Notes: generated from the letters alone by a model not told the origin. 64,000 nucleotides of DNA from Thalassobacillus sp043497085 (GCA_043497085.1 JBIEKI010000017.1); one strand, 5' to 3'; positions 52,780 to 62,325 are shown, numbered from the stretch's first letter. Program-made: numbers and translations.

Positions 52780-53799
52780 ATGAATGGATGGCTAAAGCTT
52801 CATCGAAAAATTCTGCATAGTGAAATTTTTGAAAATGAAAAGTTGTTAAAGATATTTATTTATTGTCTTACAAAATCAAGTCATAAATATACCAATTCCA
52901 GAGTGGGTAGGCAAAAGGTAGAACTTGAACCTGGACAATTTATATTTGGCCGTAAAAAAGCTTCATCTGAATTAAATATGAAAGAATCTACGGTGCGTGA
53001 TTACTTGAAAATTCTAGAGGAAGATGGAGTAATATCTATTCATTCCACCAACAAATATAGTGTAATAACCGTTGATAACTGGGCAATTTATCAATCGAAT
53101 GATGAAGAATACGACAACAAAACCACAACAGATAAACATCATAACGACAACTCTCTGACATCAGCAGGACAGCAAAAAGACACATACAAGAATGAACAAG
53201 AACTTAAAGAAGTTAAGAATGTAAAAGAATTTATTACTACAACTACTTCTGAACCGGTTGGTGAGGCCATTCAATTTTATCAAAATAACTTCGGTGTAAC
53301 TCCACCTAAGATTTCTGAAGAAATAGTGATCTGGGGCAAAGAACTTGGTGATCCATTGGTAATGGAAGCTATGAAACGCGCTCTGTACCGTAATAAAGCT
53401 TCATGGGGATACGTAAAGAGCATTCTTAGATCCTGGCTTAAGAAAGGTATACGAACAATAGAACAAGCAGAAGCCGAAGAAATTGCACATAAAAATAAAA
53501 CGCGATATAGAGAACAATCATCTAAAGGTTCGACTAAACAAGAAGTTTTGCCTGATTGGTTTAAAGAACGGGATGAGCACGAAGGACGCCAAAAGAAAAA
53601 ACAACCAAGCTTTGAAGATACAGCAAGAACTATTGAGTTAGGAATTAAGCTAAATAAGTCTAGTAAAGAGATCATTGAAACAATTAATGGTAGATATAAC
53701 CTTTCTGAAAACGACATTGAATCCATTCGACAAAATGAATACTCTGCTAAAGATGTATTATTAGAAAAAACGAATTTGAGGGTAGTGGTAGATACATGA
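52780..53799 (+). CDS. DnaD-domain replication protein of the ICE
   Basis: A 339-residue protein. The N-terminal winged helix (about 5-105, GWLKLHRKIL, KKASSELNMKESTVRDYLKI) is that of phage replisome organisers. A DnaD-like domain follows (about 160-230, FYQNNFGVTPPKISEEI, WGYVKSILRSWLKKGI). Such proteins load helicase at an origin. It would support autonomous replication after excision. Start at 52780 follows AGGTGGTGG; the GTG at 52768 lies inside the site. Confidence 0.83.
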   Translation: MNGWLKLHRKILHSEIFENEKLLKIFIYCLTKSSHKYTNSRVGRQKVELEPGQFIFGRKKASSELNMKESTVRDYLKILEEDGVISIHSTNKYSVITVDNWAIYQSNDEEYDNKTTTDKHHNDNSLTSAGQQKDTYKNEQELKEVKNVKEFITTTTSEPVGEAIQFYQNNFGVTPPKISEEIVIWGKELGDPLVMEAMKRALYRNKASWGYVKSILRSWLKKGIRTIEQAEAEEIAHKNKTRYREQSSKGSTKQEVLPDWFKERDEHEGRQKKKQPSFEDTARTIELGIKLNKSSKEIIETINGRYNLSENDIESIRQNEYSAKDVLLEKTNLRVVVDT

Positions 53800-53823
53800 A
53801 ATTAATTAAAGGGAGGAAGTTAT

Positions 53824-54060
53824 ATGAAGACATCCCGTACACACCGTATCGCCTATTATGATATTGCTTCACAAGCAGATAATATAAAAACTTTTGAAGG
53901 AAAAGTATATGATGTTCATGGCATTTGGGCGATAGATAAAAATGGCGCTACTGAAAAGCTATCCAGTATCTATTATCGAATTCGTACCGTGAAAAATGAA
54001 GATTTCAAGACAATTGCTAAACGGAAAAACCCTATGAGTGAATTGAAACCAGTAAGATAA
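53824..54060 (+). CDS. Hypothetical ICE protein
   Basis: A 78-residue basic protein (TYR- and Lys-rich, beta-like pattern IYYRIRTVKNEDFKTI) following the replication gene by 24 bp, with GGGAGGAAGTTAT before the start. No family recognised. It precedes the structured candidate oriT region. Confidence 0.65.
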   Translation: MKTSRTHRIAYYDIASQADNIKTFEGKVYDVHGIWAIDKNGATEKLSSIYYRIRTVKNEDFKTIAKRKNPMSELKPVR

Positions 54061-54450
54061 AATATAACGATTTTAATACGTGCTTGAACAGCACCTATTG
54101 AACATTGAAAATTACATATCTATGTTAGGAAAAGAAAGGTCACAGAACTTTCCTAATAGTCGATGAGCGTTCGGTGCGTGTGACGTGAAACGCACCAAGT
54201 GACCGGTAAAGCGTTGTATCAATAATGGTTTTTCTATTTATTGTGAGGCTATTGTCGATGAAACTTTGAATAGCATGACCTAGATACATAAAGTTCTTCG
54301 TATATGCTAGAAACGTTGTGCATTGCAGAACGCTATAAAGTCTCTGCATAGGGTTGATTGTATCTAGCCATAAACAATCTATTATAAAACAATTGAATGA
54401 ATCTCTTATATTTCTTTCCACAATGTGGATTTATGTTTAAGTAGGTGTTA
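54061..54450. other. Structured noncoding region, candidate oriT
   Basis: About 390 bp with no gene. It holds several inverted repeats: TTAGGAAA/TTTCCTAA (54125-54156), GGTGCGT/ACGCACC (54173-54179, 54190-54196) and TGCAGA/TCTGCA near 54320-54345. Its place between the replication and transfer genes fits a transfer origin. No relaxase gene is visible in the window, so the nick site cannot be assigned. Confidence 0.5.
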
Positions 54451-54488
54451 GAATCGTTATACAAATCACTCTAGAAGGGAAGGATCTG

Positions 54489-54926
54489 ATGAAAAGACAT
54501 TGGATCGGTGGTTTGGCTGGATTAATATTGGCCATAGGTCTTGTAGGCTGCGGAGCTCAGGGAGCCACTGGTCAAGTCGAGTCTTTATCACCAGAAGAAA
54601 TGAAAACTTTTATTGAGAATAACGATTCAGCTTATATCTTGATTAATAGTACTGAAAATGAAGAAGAACGAAAGGCTAGTATTAACTTGGTAGAAAAAAA
54701 TATTAAAAATATTAAAGTGAAAGAAATTAATGCTCAATCACCCGAGATGCTTGAGAACAATTTGGAATTAAAGGACTTGGGGTTAAAAGATATTCAATTT
54801 GGAACATTGGGCGTTTATAAAAATGGAACTTTAACAGAATACGTTTCCTTAAGAAGTGTTGACCATTCTTCAGAAGATGAAAAAGAGAAAGCATTGCAAG
54901 AATTTATAGAGGAAACAGCTTCCTAA
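54489..54926 (+). CDS. Small lipoprotein of the conjugation region
   Basis: A 145-residue lipoprotein (LVGC lipobox, Cys about 21) with a thioredoxin-like pattern in the mature part (YILINSTENEEERKASINLV, FGTLGVYKNG) but no CxxC. GAAGGGAAGGATCTG precedes the start and a terminator follows. Surface-anchored small lipoproteins occur in many conjugation clusters, often for exclusion or pore assembly. Role not known. Confidence 0.78.
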   Translation: MKRHWIGGLAGLILAIGLVGCGAQGATGQVESLSPEEMKTFIENNDSAYILINSTENEEERKASINLVEKNIKNIKVKEINAQSPEMLENNLELKDLGLKDIQFGTLGVYKNGTLTEYVSLRSVDHSSEDEKEKALQEFIEETAS

Positions 54927-54927
54927 G

Positions 54928-54960
54928 AAAAGTGATCTTAAAAAAGATCGCTTTTTTTTA
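54928..54960 (+). terminator. Terminator after the lipoprotein gene
   Basis: AGTGATCTT/AAGATCGCT stem followed by a T-run. Confidence 0.85.
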
Positions 54961-54990
54961 TGTTTAAAATCATTGAAGGAGGTGATCCAA

Positions 54991-55197
54991 ATGGGAGCTA
55001 CGAATCGTGAAATCAAACAATCCAAAGATTTAGTCCAAACGCTTTTAACTATTCAAGATCTTTCTTACAATGATTGGTTACATGGCAAACATCAAGAATA
55101 TATTCAAGAGAATCAAGATGTAGTCATGAAATCATTGCTGCATTACAAAGGGATGAGTGAAGAGAAGGAAGATAAAACTTTTAAGAGGAGTGAGTAA
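54991..55197 (+). CDS. Small hypothetical conjugation protein
   Basis: A 68-residue soluble helical protein (charged, EENQDVVMKSLLHYKGMSEE-like composition). The ATG at 54991 follows AAGGAGGTG. Its stop touches the start of the VirB2-like gene, so both are translated together. No family recognised. Confidence 0.7.
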   Translation: MGATNREIKQSKDLVQTLLTIQDLSYNDWLHGKHQEYIQENQDVVMKSLLHYKGMSEEKEDKTFKRSE

Positions 55198-55461
55198 ATG
55201 ATGAAACTAACCGATTTTGTTTTACTGTCTGCTATAAGTAATCTCCAATCAACAGGTGCTTCTATTCTTACGGCAATGCAATTACTAGGTATTATTTCCG
55301 CATCGATTGCTTTCGGAATAGGAGCTTATCACCTCATATGGGGAGGTGTTCGAGGCCGCCAAAGTTCTATAGTATGGTTTATTGGCGGAGCCGTGGGGCT
55401 GGTAGTACTGATGGGGGCTACCGCCATTGCTGAATATATTGACAGCCAGGTAGTTTTTTAG
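55198..55461 (+). CDS. VirB2/TrbC-like small membrane protein
   Basis: An 87-residue protein with two membrane segments (about 27-47 and 58-79) separated by a short basic loop (GGVRGRQSS). This is the plan of VirB2-like pilin subunits and of the small CD-type ICE membrane proteins. AGAGGAGTGAGTAA precedes the start. Position in front of the conjugation genes supports the call, but the sequence itself gives only the topology. Confidence 0.68.
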   Translation: MMKLTDFVLLSAISNLQSTGASILTAMQLLGIISASIAFGIGAYHLIWGGVRGRQSSIVWFIGGAVGLVVLMGATAIAEYIDSQVVF

Positions 55462-55472
55462 GGGGCGTATAA

Positions 55473-56582
55473 ATGAATGTACTGTTCACGTCAAAAATCG
55501 ATGGAGAAATCATAAGTTTCCATCCTTATTCCTTCCAAGACATTGTAGAAAAGACAGAGGAACTAGATACAAAATGGAAAAAGAAAAATGCAGAGCCGGT
55601 GCCTCTAGACTTCATGATTTTTAATGAGGAAGGCGATAAGTTGTATAATGGCACGTACGTTGTAGGGTCCAAAGAAACCACAAATATCTATGATCATATA
55701 TGCCAGAAGCTCTTACAAACTCCAATTAAAGATCAACAACAAGAAACAGAAAGAGATAGGTTTTTACAAAAATTAACCTCTCATACCCCGGCTTCTTATC
55801 AGGTTGATATAACAAAACAATTGAAACAGAAAAGAGAAAGATCTGCAGGATGGAAAAAATTAAGCAAGCGCGGTAAAACTTTTCTCATTTCGGTTATTGG
55901 CTTACTTGGGGTTGCTTTAGCTTCATCCATTACCCTAGCAATGATAGCAGCGAGTCAGGCGCAGGCATTAAATACAATGAAAGGAGAATTGGCAAATGCG
56001 AAAACCATGAAACAAGCATACCAAACAGCATTGAATGGTGACATCGAAGAGGCAGTGGATCGTATAAAGAGAAAAGAAAATCTTAACGCATCTGAGCAAG
56101 ATGCATTGATTCATCTCTTTGTAACGAATAAAAATTATGAAGAAGCTTTAAAACGTGTCGGGGAAGATAATGTTTCTCTACTAGCTAGGCAAGTTATGCA
56201 AATACACGGAATGGAAGAACTTAAAAGCTTTCAAAACTCTTACCCGAGTGCCGTAGGCGAGTTTGAAATAGCATACCATTCCGGGAATTATGACGAGGTT
56301 ATTGCTGTAAAAGATGTTCCGATGTCCGCAGAACGTTATAAAGAAAAAGGACTTTCTTATTTGAAACTCGACCAGGTAGAAGAGGCGAAAAAAATGGCTT
56401 CCGAAGCTAAAAGTGATGAATTGAATGAAAAAATTAATCACTATGAAAAGCTTAAGGATCAGTTGAACACCCTTCAAGAGGAAATCGAAAAGGAGAAACA
56501 GTCTAAAGACAAAAACCAAGATAAGATTGACTCGTTAAAGAAACAAGAAAATGACATCAAAAATCAAATAGACAATATATAG
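55473..56582 (+). CDS. Bitopic membrane protein with helical repeats and coiled coil
   Basis: A 369-residue protein. Residues 1-~130 are cytosolic. A membrane segment lies at about 143-163. The outer part (about 170-310) is helical and TPR-like (NASEQDALIHLFVTNKNYEE, SAERYKEKGLSYLKLDQVEE). Residues ~320-369 form a strongly charged coiled coil. The plan resembles EssB/YukC of ESX-type secretion, but I cannot confirm that. Directly before virD4 in one operon. Confidence 0.68.
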   Translation: MNVLFTSKIDGEIISFHPYSFQDIVEKTEELDTKWKKKNAEPVPLDFMIFNEEGDKLYNGTYVVGSKETTNIYDHICQKLLQTPIKDQQQETERDRFLQKLTSHTPASYQVDITKQLKQKRERSAGWKKLSKRGKTFLISVIGLLGVALASSITLAMIAASQAQALNTMKGELANAKTMKQAYQTALNGDIEEAVDRIKRKENLNASEQDALIHLFVTNKNYEEALKRVGEDNVSLLARQVMQIHGMEELKSFQNSYPSAVGEFEIAYHSGNYDEVIAVKDVPMSAERYKEKGLSYLKLDQVEEAKKMASEAKSDELNEKINHYEKLKDQLNTLQEEIEKEKQSKDKNQDKIDSLKKQENDIKNQIDNI

Positions 56583-56594
56583 GAGGTGATGGAT

Positions 56595-59135
56595 TTGAAG
56601 TCGATCATCACTAAGAAGCAGGTGCTTATTCCCTTAAGCATCTGTTTTTTTATAGTGACAATGACTATGGCCACATTTATTTGGAATTTAGGTCTTGCTA
56701 TGTGGGTGACAATTCAAACTTTTCCAGAGTTTAGCCAACCACTTGTTGTAAAAGCATCATACTTTACGGATTTCCATCTTAAAGAACAACCATATTATTA
56801 TGGGCTAGTAGCTTTGACTGGCTTTCTAGGTATAGCCCACATGATTTATAAACTAAGAAGCAACTTTAAACCCGTTGGGACTGACGAAAAAGGATCCCAG
56901 CGTTTTGCTACACGGAAAGAAATTCATCAACAATATAAGGCCATTCCTGATCGGGAGCAAAAATACCCTGGTCGGGGCGGCCCTGTATTAGCACGAAAGG
57001 GAGAGAAAGCCTATATTGATCCCTCCCCAGTAAATAATTTAATCATAGGGACAACACGAAGTGGGAAAGGACAAACCTATGTGATTCCTACAATTGATGC
57101 CTACTCCCGTGCAGAGAAGCAGCCCTCTTTAATCATCAATGATCCCAAGGGGGAGCTGTTTGCCTCAAGTCGTGAAACCCTTGAAGAAAGAGGTTATGAG
57201 GTAGAAGTGCTGAATTTAATGAATCCGATGCAAAGCATGAGCTTTAACTTGTTAGAACTAGTTAAACAAGCCTATCAAGATGGCGATTACTCCACAGCCC
57301 AAACATTATGCGAAACAATTACACACATGCTCTATCATAACCCGCAAGCAAAGGAGCCGATGTGGGATGATTCAGCCAAATCCCTAGTAAATGCTATGAT
57401 TCTGGCGATTACGGAGAAAAGCATTAAAGAAGGAACGGAAGAAAGGATTACAATGTATACGGTCGCGAATATGTTATCTGAACTGGGAACAAAAAATGAA
57501 ATGGATGAAAACGGCCAAGAATACAATACGTTGGATCAGTATTTTCAGGCATTGCCTCAATCACATGTAGCTAAAGAACAGTATGCAACGAGTAACTTCT
57601 CCAAAGGGAACACCAGGTCAAGCATTTTTACAACTGCTATGAATGGATTGACGAAATTTACCATGAGTGAAACGGCTAAAATGACGGCGAAGAATTCTTT
57701 AGACCTGAAGAAAGTAGGTTTTGGTCAATCTATCAAAGGTCGGGGCGTTCCTTTTTCTAAAATCTATGTCACACTCCCAAATGGAATAACAGAGACGAAT
57801 CAATCAGGGGAAAGTGGCACTTGGACGATTAATTTCTCGTCTTCGCTGAAGGAAGGGGATCGGCTTACAATTACACAGGATAAAGATCCATTATCTGCAA
57901 AACAAAGACGATTGAAAGCTAATAATCTAGATAAGGTTCATACTGAATGGCAAAAGAGCAAACTGAATCTTGAGGTGAAAGAAATTGATAAGGAATCGGG
58001 AGAGGTTCAATTTTTCTCTACTTCTGATCACGAGTTGTTAGTCGAACAGATCACTTCTTTTACGAAACCGATAGCTGTCTTTATGGTCACACCCGATTAT
58101 GATACATCGACTCATGCGATCCCATCTATTTTTGTAAGTCAGTTGTATTATGTACTATCCAAAAATGCAGCTATAGCAAAAGGACAGAAATGCTTGCGAG
58201 AAGTGGTCTTCATGCTGGATGAGTTTGGGAATATGCCAGCCATTGCCGATATGGATAATAAGATTACGGTTTGTTTAGGAAGGAATATTCGTTTTCACTT
58301 AGTCGTTCAGTCTTATGCCCAATTAAAGGATCTTTACGGAGAAGAAGGGCAAGCAACTATTCGTGGAAATTGCGGAAATGAAATTTATATCCTGAGTGCC
58401 GATTATGATTCAGCCTCTTATTTTTCTTCTAAGTTAGGCAAGAAAACTTTGAATACACAAACACGCTCAGGCTCCACTTTTTCTTTAGATAAGTCTAAGA
58501 CAGAAAGTACAGAGGGACGCGAGTTGCTTACGGCTAATGAACTGCAAGAATTGGAGGAAGGGGATACGGTGGTCCGGCGTGTTTTAATGAGGCGAGACAG
58601 GAAAGGTAGAAAAATTAGAGCATTCCCCATCTACAATACAGGAAAGTACAGTATGAAGTATGCGCACACATATTTGAGTCAAGATTTTGATACGAGTCGG
58701 TCCATTACGGAAGAGGAAATAGACACTCCCCATCGCCACATTCGTCCAAAGGATTTGGTCATTGATTTTTATTATCAATCGCAGCCAATCTCAAAGACGG
58801 ATTATGAAGTAGACAAGTCTTCAAATGAGCCTGAAGGAAGTTCATTTGAAGATAATCATTTAAATGCAGAACCATGGAAAAAGCAAAGAGTGGGAGAATT
58901 TTTTGATAAAAGTACTCTTCACATGATTCATCATCAAATTGCTTCACTTTTGGATCACAGTGAAGAGGAGATGAACAAAGAGCCTATGGAGGTATTTCTC
59001 TACCATCTTAGACTTTTAGGGGAAGGACAGGAAATTAATCGTCAAGTGTATGACCATATACGAAAACAGGTGGATAGACTGAAAGAACAACAAAGGGAGA
59101 TGCTTAATGAAGAAAAGAAAGTGACAATGGTGTGA
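56595..59135 (+). CDS. virD4: VirD4/TraG-family conjugative coupling ATPase
   Basis: An 846-residue ATPase that brings DNA to the transfer channel. Two N-terminal membrane segments (to about 90) precede Walker A GTTRSGKGQT (about 152-161) and Walker B VVFMLDEFGNMPA (about 536-548). A stretch at about residues 380-435 (KIYVTLPNGITETNQSGESG, then GTWTINFSSSLKEGDRLTIT) resembles a bacterial Ig-like domain inserted between them. TTG 56595 is 8 nt after AGGAGG; ATG 56589 is too close. The class is that of VirD4 rather than the FtsK-like ConQ of ICEBs1. Confidence 0.9.
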   Translation: MKSIITKKQVLIPLSICFFIVTMTMATFIWNLGLAMWVTIQTFPEFSQPLVVKASYFTDFHLKEQPYYYGLVALTGFLGIAHMIYKLRSNFKPVGTDEKGSQRFATRKEIHQQYKAIPDREQKYPGRGGPVLARKGEKAYIDPSPVNNLIIGTTRSGKGQTYVIPTIDAYSRAEKQPSLIINDPKGELFASSRETLEERGYEVEVLNLMNPMQSMSFNLLELVKQAYQDGDYSTAQTLCETITHMLYHNPQAKEPMWDDSAKSLVNAMILAITEKSIKEGTEERITMYTVANMLSELGTKNEMDENGQEYNTLDQYFQALPQSHVAKEQYATSNFSKGNTRSSIFTTAMNGLTKFTMSETAKMTAKNSLDLKKVGFGQSIKGRGVPFSKIYVTLPNGITETNQSGESGTWTINFSSSLKEGDRLTITQDKDPLSAKQRRLKANNLDKVHTEWQKSKLNLEVKEIDKESGEVQFFSTSDHELLVEQITSFTKPIAVFMVTPDYDTSTHAIPSIFVSQLYYVLSKNAAIAKGQKCLREVVFMLDEFGNMPAIADMDNKITVCLGRNIRFHLVVQSYAQLKDLYGEEGQATIRGNCGNEIYILSADYDSASYFSSKLGKKTLNTQTRSGSTFSLDKSKTESTEGRELLTANELQELEEGDTVVRRVLMRRDRKGRKIRAFPIYNTGKYSMKYAHTYLSQDFDTSRSITEEEIDTPHRHIRPKDLVIDFYYQSQPISKTDYEVDKSSNEPEGSSFEDNHLNAEPWKKQRVGEFFDKSTLHMIHHQIASLLDHSEEEMNKEPMEVFLYHLRLLGEGQEINRQVYDHIRKQVDRLKEQQREMLNEEKKVTMV

Positions 59136-59156
59136 GTGTACTGAAAAGGCGGTGAA

Positions 59157-61052
59157 ATGATGTCCGATACAGAGCTATTAGAGAAACTGTTAGAGTTCTC
59201 TGATGTCCTTTCTACGACCAACATTTTCGTATCCGGCCTACGGATCATCGGATGGGGGATTGTTTTATTTTTGAAAATGATTGTTGATCGTTTAGAAGGC
59301 ATGGTGAATAACGTATTGTCGCTTACCGGTTTCTTTATGAGTGAGCCGGTGCAAGGTTTCCTAGAAACCATCCAACCAGTTCTATATATATTGTTAGCCC
59401 TTTCATTGGCGATGATTGGTTTTCGATTGATTTTTAATAAGGAGAAGAACAGGTCCGAAATTCCTATGAATCTTTTTATTTCGATCATGACCATTTCTCT
59501 TTTAACTTTTGGAATGGGACAAGTGAATGAATTTACAGGAGATGCGGTGGATGTGGCCCAGGTCGATACCAATTCCTTTACCACATCTGATCAAGTGATG
59601 AGTGATAATCTAACAGATATTGTAGTGTACGATGAGACAGGATGGGAAAGTCCGGAGGTTAATAATCAACATCATATAACACCTAACAATATAGAAAAGA
59701 TTTCTATTAATGAAACAGTAACTAGAGAATTTGAGAAAGCAAACGGTGATCAATTATCCGAACAAGGAAAAAGAATTATCATGAATAAAGTGGGGATAGA
59801 ATCGAATGGAGAAGAAGGGTTGGTTGAGTTAGGCAAGAATGGCTTGTTTGATTTTTTGCCGGAAAACTACTATCGATGGCATATCGATTGGCTTACGGCT
59901 ATAGTAACGCTAGGAGTTATGGCGTTTACGATGATCTTGATATCAATTAAGGTGGCCAAGCTCTGTTTTGAGCTTGGCTTTAACCATATTGTGGCGCTTA
60001 TTATGGCCTATGCAGATATTTCTACTGGTCAAAGGCTAAAAGCCATTATTAAAAACATTGGCAGCATTTTTGCTTCCCTCATTATGATTTTCTTAAGTTT
60101 ACGGGTGTACATGTATTACACCACCTTCATTGGTGATAATCTAGAGGGCATGGGGTATTTAGTTGCTTTAGTTGCTGGAAGTTTGGCCGTCATTGATGGG
60201 CCGAATATCGTGCAGAAGCTTTTTGGTATTGATGCTGGTCTGAAGAATGCCTGGCATGTTGCAATGGGAGGTTATTTAGCCTCTAAAACGCTAGGTCCTC
60301 CCATTAGAAAAGCAACTGGTGCTGTTGCTAGTGGAGGAACCAGTGCAATCATGAATACTGGAGCAGGAGCAGCAGGTGCCGTTGCGGGAATGACCGGTGG
60401 TAAAACTAGTGGAGAAGCACAAAGGTCCGAATCAAACAGCCAGAACCCTAATACAAAAGGCGATGTAAAACAAAGGGGGAGGCAGCAACAGAAACAAGAA
60501 CCAAGCCCTATGGATTCTACTCAAGGGCTCCATCACACATCAAGTAAAGCTAAGCAAGGTGGGAATTTAACTGGTGGGCCTGGACAACAGGACGGGTCAA
60601 CTTCCTCCATTTTGTCTAAAACTTCTAAAGTGTTTAATCCTGATGATAGTGAAGTAGAAAATAAGCAGTCTCTATCCAATTCTGACTCTGACTATCGATT
60701 AAATAATGATTGGGCCAAAGGGAAGCAACAAATTGATTCTTCTAGGAAGTATAGGAAAAGTCCAAGCCGTGAAGAAACTTCTTCCCATCAAAAAGGACTG
60801 GACAGCCCTAGTGAATCGAATAATCATGAAGCTTCTTCTTCTCCCCATAAGGCTCCAACAAGTACGGACGATATACTGATGCCTAATCAACATCGAACGG
60901 AGCAACGGACCATTAGTCAATATGCAAGAGATCAAGCTAAGGAACATATCCAAAATAATGCCAAGGTACAGGGGGCAAAACGAACGTATGACTTATCACG
61001 CAATACAACAGAAAACTGGAAAAACAAAATCAAGAAACGCGGACAAGGATGA
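59157..61052 (+). CDS. VirB6/TrbL-like membrane channel protein
   Basis: A 631-residue protein. The first ~385 residues contain six to seven membrane segments with a large outer loop after the third (about 120-220). The last ~245 residues are hydrophilic, rich in Ser, Gln, Lys and Gly, and probably disordered. This is the plan of VirB6-like proteins in Gram-positive type IV secretion. GGCGGTGAA precedes the start. It follows virD4 by 21 bp. Homology is inferred from topology and position. Confidence 0.75.
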   Translation: MMSDTELLEKLLEFSDVLSTTNIFVSGLRIIGWGIVLFLKMIVDRLEGMVNNVLSLTGFFMSEPVQGFLETIQPVLYILLALSLAMIGFRLIFNKEKNRSEIPMNLFISIMTISLLTFGMGQVNEFTGDAVDVAQVDTNSFTTSDQVMSDNLTDIVVYDETGWESPEVNNQHHITPNNIEKISINETVTREFEKANGDQLSEQGKRIIMNKVGIESNGEEGLVELGKNGLFDFLPENYYRWHIDWLTAIVTLGVMAFTMILISIKVAKLCFELGFNHIVALIMAYADISTGQRLKAIIKNIGSIFASLIMIFLSLRVYMYYTTFIGDNLEGMGYLVALVAGSLAVIDGPNIVQKLFGIDAGLKNAWHVAMGGYLASKTLGPPIRKATGAVASGGTSAIMNTGAGAAGAVAGMTGGKTSGEAQRSESNSQNPNTKGDVKQRGRQQQKQEPSPMDSTQGLHHTSSKAKQGGNLTGGPGQQDGSTSSILSKTSKVFNPDDSEVENKQSLSNSDSDYRLNNDWAKGKQQIDSSRKYRKSPSREETSSHQKGLDSPSESNNHEASSSPHKAPTSTDDILMPNQHRTEQRTISQYARDQAKEHIQNNAKVQGAKRTYDLSRNTTENWKNKIKKRGQG

Positions 61053-61094
61053 TAACTTTGTTCGCGTTTTTAATTTGAAAAAGGAGAGATGGTT

Positions 61095-61397
61095 TTGCAT
61101 TACAAAATTCCCTCTGAAATCGGAAGTGAGTTAAAAATCAATCGGTTATTTTACCTTACCGATTTACTGGTGGTCTTAATTTTAGGAGGTTTCGGCTTTA
61201 CGTTTCGTTATGTTGTTCATCCCTCATTCATTTGGTACTACGCATTTTTCTGGGGCTTGTTGATGATTGCTTGGTTGAAAAGGCCTAAAACGAACCCTAA
61301 GCTGCGTATGGTAAAGGTGCTGCTCTTAGCTCTTACTAGGGATCGTGTAACCTATTGTGCCATAGACAACCCAGATAATGAAGGTTCTTATGAATGA
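61095..61397 (+). CDS. Small membrane protein (PrgI/VirB3-like)
   Basis: A 100-residue protein with two membrane segments (about 20-37 and 46-62) and a C-terminal cytosolic tail (PKTNPKLRMVKVLLLALTRD). VirB3-type proteins of Firmicutes share the order (short, two helices, upstream of VirB4). The TTG at 61095 is 6 nt after AAGGAGAG, better spaced than the ATG at 61089. Confident about the class, less about the exact family. Confidence 0.75.
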   Translation: MHYKIPSEIGSELKINRLFYLTDLLVVLILGGFGFTFRYVVHPSFIWYYAFFWGLLMIAWLKRPKTNPKLRMVKVLLLALTRDRVTYCAIDNPDNEGSYE

Positions 61398-61423
61398 CTA
61401 CCAGTTAGGAGGTGGCGATATGT

Positions 61424-61606
61424 GTGTTGATGATGCAAGTGGCATCGATGAAACGTGCGATTTTCCAGCAATGTAGAGATTTCTTGAAAAGCAACTGGAG
61501 AGAGTTATCTACCTTGGAAGAACATAAGGTTCAATGGCTGTCGGAATGGGAGTATGAAACGGTCTATGTGCTTTTCAATCTGATTAAAGAGATAGCTTAT
61601 AAGTGA
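61424..61606 (+). CDS. Small hypothetical conjugation protein
   Basis: About 60 residues, helical (FQQCRDFLKSNWRELSTLEE, VYVLFNLIKEIAYK). AGGAGG (61407-61412) is 11 nt before the GTG at 61424; nearby TTG and ATG codons are alternatives. In another frame an ATG at 61420 has better spacing but gives only 18 codons. Its existence is supported by its place in a compact operon. No family recognised. Confidence 0.55.
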   Translation: MLMMQVASMKRAIFQQCRDFLKSNWRELSTLEEHKVQWLSEWEYETVYVLFNLIKEIAYK

Positions 61607-61665
61607 CTTGAATAAAGGACTTAGGTTTTATTTGAGAAGAGAGCACTTTTAGAGGAGGAATATAA

Positions 61666-62325
61666 ATGGGATTTCGAAAAAAAGGGGATCATTTATTCAC
61701 AGAAGAGGGCGCAGAACAATTTGCGCTTTTTGATGAACGAAGAACGGAAAAGCGAAAGGGAATCCGACATAAATCTGAAGCTCGAAAGAAAAGGAGAGAG
61801 ATGGCTAAAGCATCTATAGCAGATATTATTCCTATTCGAGATATGACAGAGGAAGGATCTTTTGAACTGCAAGATAACCAAGGCTATATGGACGTCATGC
61901 AGCTGCAAAGCAAGGATATTTATTCTCCATCTACGCAAGAAACGGAATTTGACATTATGATGATGGCTAAGTTTTTTCAGTCCTATGCTCACGATATTAA
62001 AATCATGTCCATGAATTTCCCAGTGAATATGAAGAAACAGCTGGACGCAATCAATTATAAAATCGCACAAAACAAAGATCCGTTATATGAACAATTTTTA
62101 CTCAAAAAACGTGAGGAATTGCAGTTTTTAGAAACTCATCGTACCAATAGGGAGTTTTATTTATATATTTACGCTGCAAGCCTCAAACAGCTATTCGAAT
62201 ACCGTCAAAACTGCCGACGTTATTTAAGTAGAGTGGCTCCACTTATTGAGTTAAGTGATGAAAAAAAACTAGATTTAATCTATAAACTTCACAATCAGAA
62301 TTCAAAATTAGAGAAGAGGGGGTAA
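61666..62325 (+). CDS. Conjugation protein upstream of VirB4, unknown family
   Basis: A 219-residue basic, soluble protein (residues 20-50 very Arg/Lys-rich; later helical, FMMMAKFFQSYAHD-like, EFYLYIYAASLKQLFEYRQN). AGAGGAGGAATATAA precedes the start and it ends 6 bp before virB4. In other Gram-positive elements a similar protein precedes the VirB4 ATPase and may correspond to its missing N-terminal part. No membrane segment seen. Function unknown. Confidence 0.68.
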   Translation: MGFRKKGDHLFTEEGAEQFALFDERRTEKRKGIRHKSEARKKRREMAKASIADIIPIRDMTEEGSFELQDNQGYMDVMQLQSKDIYSPSTQETEFDIMMMAKFFQSYAHDIKIMSMNFPVNMKKQLDAINYKIAQNKDPLYEQFLLKKREELQFLETHRTNREFYLYIYAASLKQLFEYRQNCRRYLSRVAPLIELSDEKKLDLIYKLHNQNSKLEKRG

